Below, piece after piece: positions 33,863 through 36,540 of a stretch of 36,540 nt of DNA. The translations under genes and the position numbers were made by a program. The first letter of the stretch is position 1; each line of letters starts with the position of its first letter. Below the pieces are notes generated by a model. That model had not been told where the DNA came from and did not search any database. It saw nothing but the letters and a program-made list of their open reading frames with translations. This DNA comes from Ornithinibacillus scapharcae TW25 (GTDB lineage: Bacteria > Bacillota > Bacilli > Bacillales > Amphibacillaceae), in the NCBI RefSeq assembly GCF_000190475.1, contig NZ_AEWH01000017.1, positions 1 to 36,540 on the forward strand, given 5' to 3'.

Positions 33863-34282
33863 TTAGCTGGAACGTAATGTTTCATCTAATTGTATTTGAG
33901 CATTTTCTTGTATGAGTTGTATTATAAATTCACGTTCATTTTTTGGTGATATTAGAAGAACATCATATTTGCCATATTGAATTTTCAACCTATCTATAGA
34001 TAACGCCGGTGCTGCCAAAGGATTTTTGCTTTTACTTATTTTTTGGATATCACTTATCATTATCACCTTACTAAAGGGACCAAAAACAACTCTTAGATTA
34101 CCATCCTTTACGATATAAGCCGTTTTAAACCAAAACCACAACAATAGTATTGCGATTAAAATCAAAAACACTCGTCCAAGAGAAATATATGAATCTGGAA
34201 GTAATGGTAGGAAGATTGTAATGAGAACAGTTCCCTATACCAGGAATGTAAGCTATATGTCTCTATTGGAAGGAAAATACAA
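33863..34282 (-). pseudogene. PH-domain (YyaB-like) gene with two amber codons at Trp positions
   Basis: AAGGAGG and TTG 34282 open MYFPSNRDI, then TAG (34255-34253), LTFLV, then TAG (34237-34235), GTVLITIFLPLLPDSY. Relatives read DIWL and VWGT there, as in MYFPSKKDLWL-type starts, so both stops look like TGG to TAG changes. Downstream, the membrane segments, WFKTAYIVKDGNLRVVFGPF and the PH-like beta region are intact to the stop at 33863. Translation from GTG 34171 without an SD is unlikely. Confidence 0.72.
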
Positions 34283-34415
34283 TCTAATAACCTCCTTATA
34301 TGTTATTTGATTAAACTAGCAAATGCCCTTATTAGCTATCGTTAATCTTTATTTTATATACGAAAAGAACCATTAATAGTTTCGATATATCATAGAATAT
34401 TTTTTTCAAAAAAAA

Positions 34416-34434
34416 GACCATCATATTGATGATC
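34416..34434 (-). terminator. mph terminator
   Basis: GACCATCA (34416-34423) and TGATGATC (34427-34434) pair with one G-U and a 3-base loop. The minus strand then has eight T residues. Confidence 0.85.
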
Positions 34435-34503
34435 CCTTTTCCTTCATTGTCTACTATCATTTTACCATTTTGATACGATTAATAATAAAGAGCAATACAC
34501 CAC

Positions 34504-35412
34504 TTATGAACTTTTCACACCCAGCGCTTCCTTTGCCATCTGTTCATATTCCTTCACGCCTGACACCAATGCAAACTCAGCGATTGCAACGCCGTATGCT
34601 GCATCAAGTTCAATAATATGCTCCTTCATCTTAGGCCAGTAATATCCACCCGCTTCTTTATAAGCAAGAATGAGAGCCTCTAGCCCTTCATCTCCAAAAG
34701 CTTTAAAGTGGAAGATAAAGTCACTCGAAATATCTGTCACTTTAGCTTCGGTCCAATCGATTAATCCTGTCACATTCGCATCTTGATCAATCATAATATG
34801 TCCAGCATGTACATCACCATGAATCAATCCAGTTTGCTTCGGCCACATTTGATTATTATTGATCCATGCTTGCCATCTGTTCCATAAATCCTCACCAACA
34901 CCAAACTTGGCTTTTACCGCATCCATCCGTTGTTTCATCGACATTCTTGCCTCTTCTGCTGAATGCACGACAAGGTCGAATTCTGCAGCCTTCTCACTTG
35001 GTATGTTATGAAGTTCAGCTAGTACTCTACCAAGAGACTTATGAAATACTTCTGGGATATTATGGATATCGAGTTCCCAGACATAATTTCCAATGTTATG
35101 ATCAATAGTCCCTGCTGGTACCCCATCTAACTTTCGATATGCGATTAGCTCATCCGTATAAATAATCCAGTTTGGTGATTGGAAACTTTTAGCATACTGA
35201 TTCACCAATTCGAGTGTTTGTTTCTCTACCTTTGTTCTAGGCATAACATCTTCTCGCCTAGGCAATCTTAATACCCAATCCGTTCCATTTTCATCCTGAG
35301 CAAATACAACTTGAAAGTCCAACCCAGATTCATTAAAGTGCATTGATTCTTCTTTAATTTGAAGATTATTCTTTTTGGTTATTTCGATAATGTTATTCGT
35401 TTCTTGAGTCAT
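34504..35412 (-). CDS. mph: Macrolide 2'-phosphotransferase
   Basis: This 302-residue aminoglycoside-phosphotransferase-fold enzyme inactivates macrolides by phosphorylating the desosamine 2'-OH. Length equals Mph(B)-type proteins. Motifs: [11 protein letters not shown] (ATP-side Lys/Arg), catalytic loop [17 protein letters not shown] and metal-binding [12 protein letters not shown]. The start ATG 35412 is six bases after GGAGGG; the open frame runs 35 codons further upstream without an SD. Several Bacillus species carry intrinsic mph genes, so acquisition is not implied. The macrolide range cannot be read from sequence. Confidence 0.9.
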   Translation of the reverse strand: MTQETNNIIEITKKNNLQIKEESMHFNESGLDFQVVFAQDENGTDWVLRLPRREDVMPRTKVEKQTLELVNQYAKSFQSPNWIIYTDELIAYRKLDGVPAGTIDHNIGNYVWELDIHNIPEVFHKSLGRVLAELHNIPSEKAAEFDLVVHSAEEARMSMKQRMDAVKAKFGVGEDLWNRWQAWINNNQMWPKQTGLIHGDVHAGHIMIDQDANVTGLIDWTEAKVTDISSDFIFHFKAFGDEGLEALILAYKEAGGYYWPKMKEHIIELDAAYGVAIAEFALVSGVKEYEQMAKEALGVKSS

Positions 35413-35587
35413 TACAATCCCTCCAATCTTATTTTTATATATGAATTTGAAACTTGTTACATGCTTAGATGATACATGGATAATTAATTTCCAATCATTT
35501 CTCGTGTCCACTAACATCTAGTGCAATTAATATCGAACTAGGTATAATTTAAGGAAGATGAACTCCGTGCTCATCTATGATAGTAGG

Positions 35588-35637
35588 GCTCTAAGTCTGT
35601 TAAGACGTCAGATTTCACAAAGGTCTTGAGTTAGAGC
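35588..35637 (-). other. Imperfect hairpin at the end of the flavoprotein pseudogene
   Basis: GCTCTAA (35588-35594) pairs with TTAGAGC (35631-35637), with an inner AAGAC/GTCTT. The stop codon of the pseudogene lies in the stem and no T tail follows, so it is a poor terminator. Confidence 0.35.
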
Positions 35638-36438
35638 GAAGGGGAACCATCTTCTATTTTATTAGCTATATATTTTGAATTATATCCAATACCTTGTAAT
35701 AAAGCAGAGCCAAGTCGATATTGCCATGGTAAACCAATTAAATATAACCCCTTTGTGTTTGTTACTCCTCTACTATGTATTACTTTACCTTCTCTATCTA
35801 AAATTCCATCCATTTTCCACCAATGAAAATCATGTTTAAATCCTGTTACCCATATAATATTGTTTACTTTTAGGGTTGTATTATCTTCAAATATTAACAG
35901 ATCCTTATCAACACCAATTAACCTCTTCTTAACTTTGACATCATTTGTTTTGATTGTATGTTTTAATTCAAATCCAAATATAGGGTCTCCTTTCTTTTGA
36001 ATCTTCTTTTCCAAGAAAAGAATTTCGGTTTGCCCGTAAGATACCACTAATACATTTCCATCCAACAACTGACTTGAGTTTTTATACTGTGATGAGTGTA
36101 GTTGATTAATGCTACCGTGGATGTCTTCTGAAAATAACGGGATATTAGGATTTTGGAAAGGACCTGTTGCAATAACAACATTTCTTGCTCGATATTCATC
36201 TTGTTTTGTTTTTATGAAGAAGCTATCATTTCCCATTAAGACACTTACAACTTTTTTTGAAAAATGTATAGGAATTTTAAAGCCGTGGGGTAAATAAAGT
36301 TAAAGAATCATATCTCTTTTTCCAACTATCCCCTACCTCATTTCCTTTTTCTAAAAGAATAAAGTTATGATTGGTTTGTTTTAAATAATATCCTATTGAG
36401 AGACCCTGACCAGTACCCATTACAATTACATCATACAT
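35631..36438 (-). pseudogene. CzcO-like flavin-binding oxidoreductase, internally deleted
   Basis: ATG 36438 (SD GGGGGTG) opens MYDVIVMGTGQGLSIGYYLK, a FAD loop one residue shorter than GxGxxG, then GDSWKKRYDSLTLFTPR. After a deletion and frameshift it resumes GFKIPIHFSKKVVSVLMGND and YRARNVVIATGPFQNPNIPL. Between NVLVVSYGQ and EKKIQKKGDPIFGFELK, the NADPH-binding middle region of roughly 70 residues is missing. The C-terminal ATGFKHDF-like (WVTGFKHDFHWW) and GLPWQYRLGSALLQGIG segments remain. Relatives are linked to metal-efflux genes. Inactive. Confidence 0.75.
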
Positions 36439-36460
36439 ATTTACACCCCCATTCATTATG

Positions 36461-36474
36461 TGAACATATGCTCA
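36461..36474. promoter_or_regulatory. ArsR/SmtB-like operator palindrome
   Basis: TGAACATATGCTCA matches its own complement at 12 of 14 positions, and the palindrome extends to 22 bases (36457-36478; 9 of 11 pairs). It fits TGAAYA-n2-TRTTCA, the site form of ArsR/SmtB metal sensors such as CzrA. It lies just downstream of the -10 of the flavoprotein pseudogene. Confidence 0.55.
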
Positions 36475-36481
36475 TATACTA

Positions 36482-36510
36482 ATTATAAGATTTTTATAAT
36501 CTTATGTCAC
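36482..36510 (-). promoter_or_regulatory. Promoter of the CzcO-like pseudogene
   Basis: On the minus strand, GTGACA (36510-36505), 17 bases, then a perfect TATAAT (36487-36482). The predicted start falls inside the palindrome. Confidence 0.65.
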
Positions 36511-36514
36511 ATAA

Positions 36515-36540
36515 AAAAGAGTTACCATCATAACTCTTTT
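36515..36540 (-). terminator. Terminator of a gene beyond the right edge
   Basis: AAAAGAGTTA (36515-36524), loop CCATCA, TAACTCTTTT (36531-36540). The minus strand continues TTATGTG after six T residues. Confidence 0.7.

Noticed and set aside
35413-35517. In-frame 35-codon extension upstream of the mph ATG
   Set aside because: No SD precedes its ATG, while GGAGGG sits six bases before ATG 35412, and the shorter product has the usual Mph length.

Overview
The window is about 36.5 kb of A+T-rich chromosome. Shine-Dalgarno sites are strong, there are several TTG/GTG starts, and the gene set is typical of Bacillaceae: SbcCD, YolD, YozE, VrrA/YqfQ, an MsrA-MsrB fusion, thyA-folA, twin tatA plus tatC, fhs, a ba3-type oxidase, and type III PKS with its methyltransferase. 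I infer a Bacillaceae species, possibly from the halotolerant Oceanobacillus/Virgibacillus side. The genus is not proven. No rRNA, tRNA, CRISPR or intact insertion sequence is visible.

Layout. 0-0.4 kb: on the minus strand, a compact unit of strong promoter, 27-codon ORF, terminator, SD-occluding hairpin and the start of a gene leaving the window. It looks like a leader-peptide attenuator. 0.5-6.3 kb: ferredoxin, a decayed LysM/M14 peptidase, FMN reductase, a DinB protein, gdhA, a small DUF protein, msrAB and a VrrA/YqfQ-like protein. 6.5-11.4 kb: sbcDC, with sbcC frameshifted, divergent from yolD across a LexA-like box. 11.2-14.3 kb: yozE, tatC (two frameshifts), two tatA genes, folA and thyA. 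14.4-16.9 kb: a secreted NlpC/P60 endopeptidase, a 33-codon TatA-like membrane microprotein, and an ornithine cyclodeaminase-family enzyme. 17-24.8 kb: an accessory region of single-gene units (VOC, DinB, AHSA1, GNAT, a serine beta-lactamase-like protein, small membrane proteins). It is strewn with decayed gene pieces and with copies of an unnamed degenerate repeat of about 80 bp. 25-28.4 kb: fhs-HD hydrolase-GNAT operon, divergent from a cold-shock gene with a structured leader. 28.5-32.7 kb: alkylpyrone pair (type III PKS plus methyltransferase), divergent from a three-gene ba3 oxidase operon with its very small subunit IIa. 32.8-36.5 kb: small exported protein, FlaR-like kinase, a PH-domain gene with two amber codons at Trp positions, a macrolide 2'-phosphotransferase, and a decayed CzcO-like flavoprotein behind a promoter with an ArsR/SmtB-like palindrome.

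Functional links. SbcCD and YolD share a control region that looks SOS-regulated. ThyA and FolA recycle dihydrofolate, and Fhs feeds formate into the same one-carbon pool. The TatA and TatC genes form one export cluster. The ba3 oxidase subunits are translationally linked by overlap.

Quality caveat. Four single-base losses lie in A/T runs inside otherwise intact conserved genes (sbcC, tatC twice, an alpha/beta hydrolase). Sequencing error is at least as likely as real decay for these. Other losses (LysM-M14, CzcO-like, PH-domain gene) involve large deletions or nonsense codons and look genuine.
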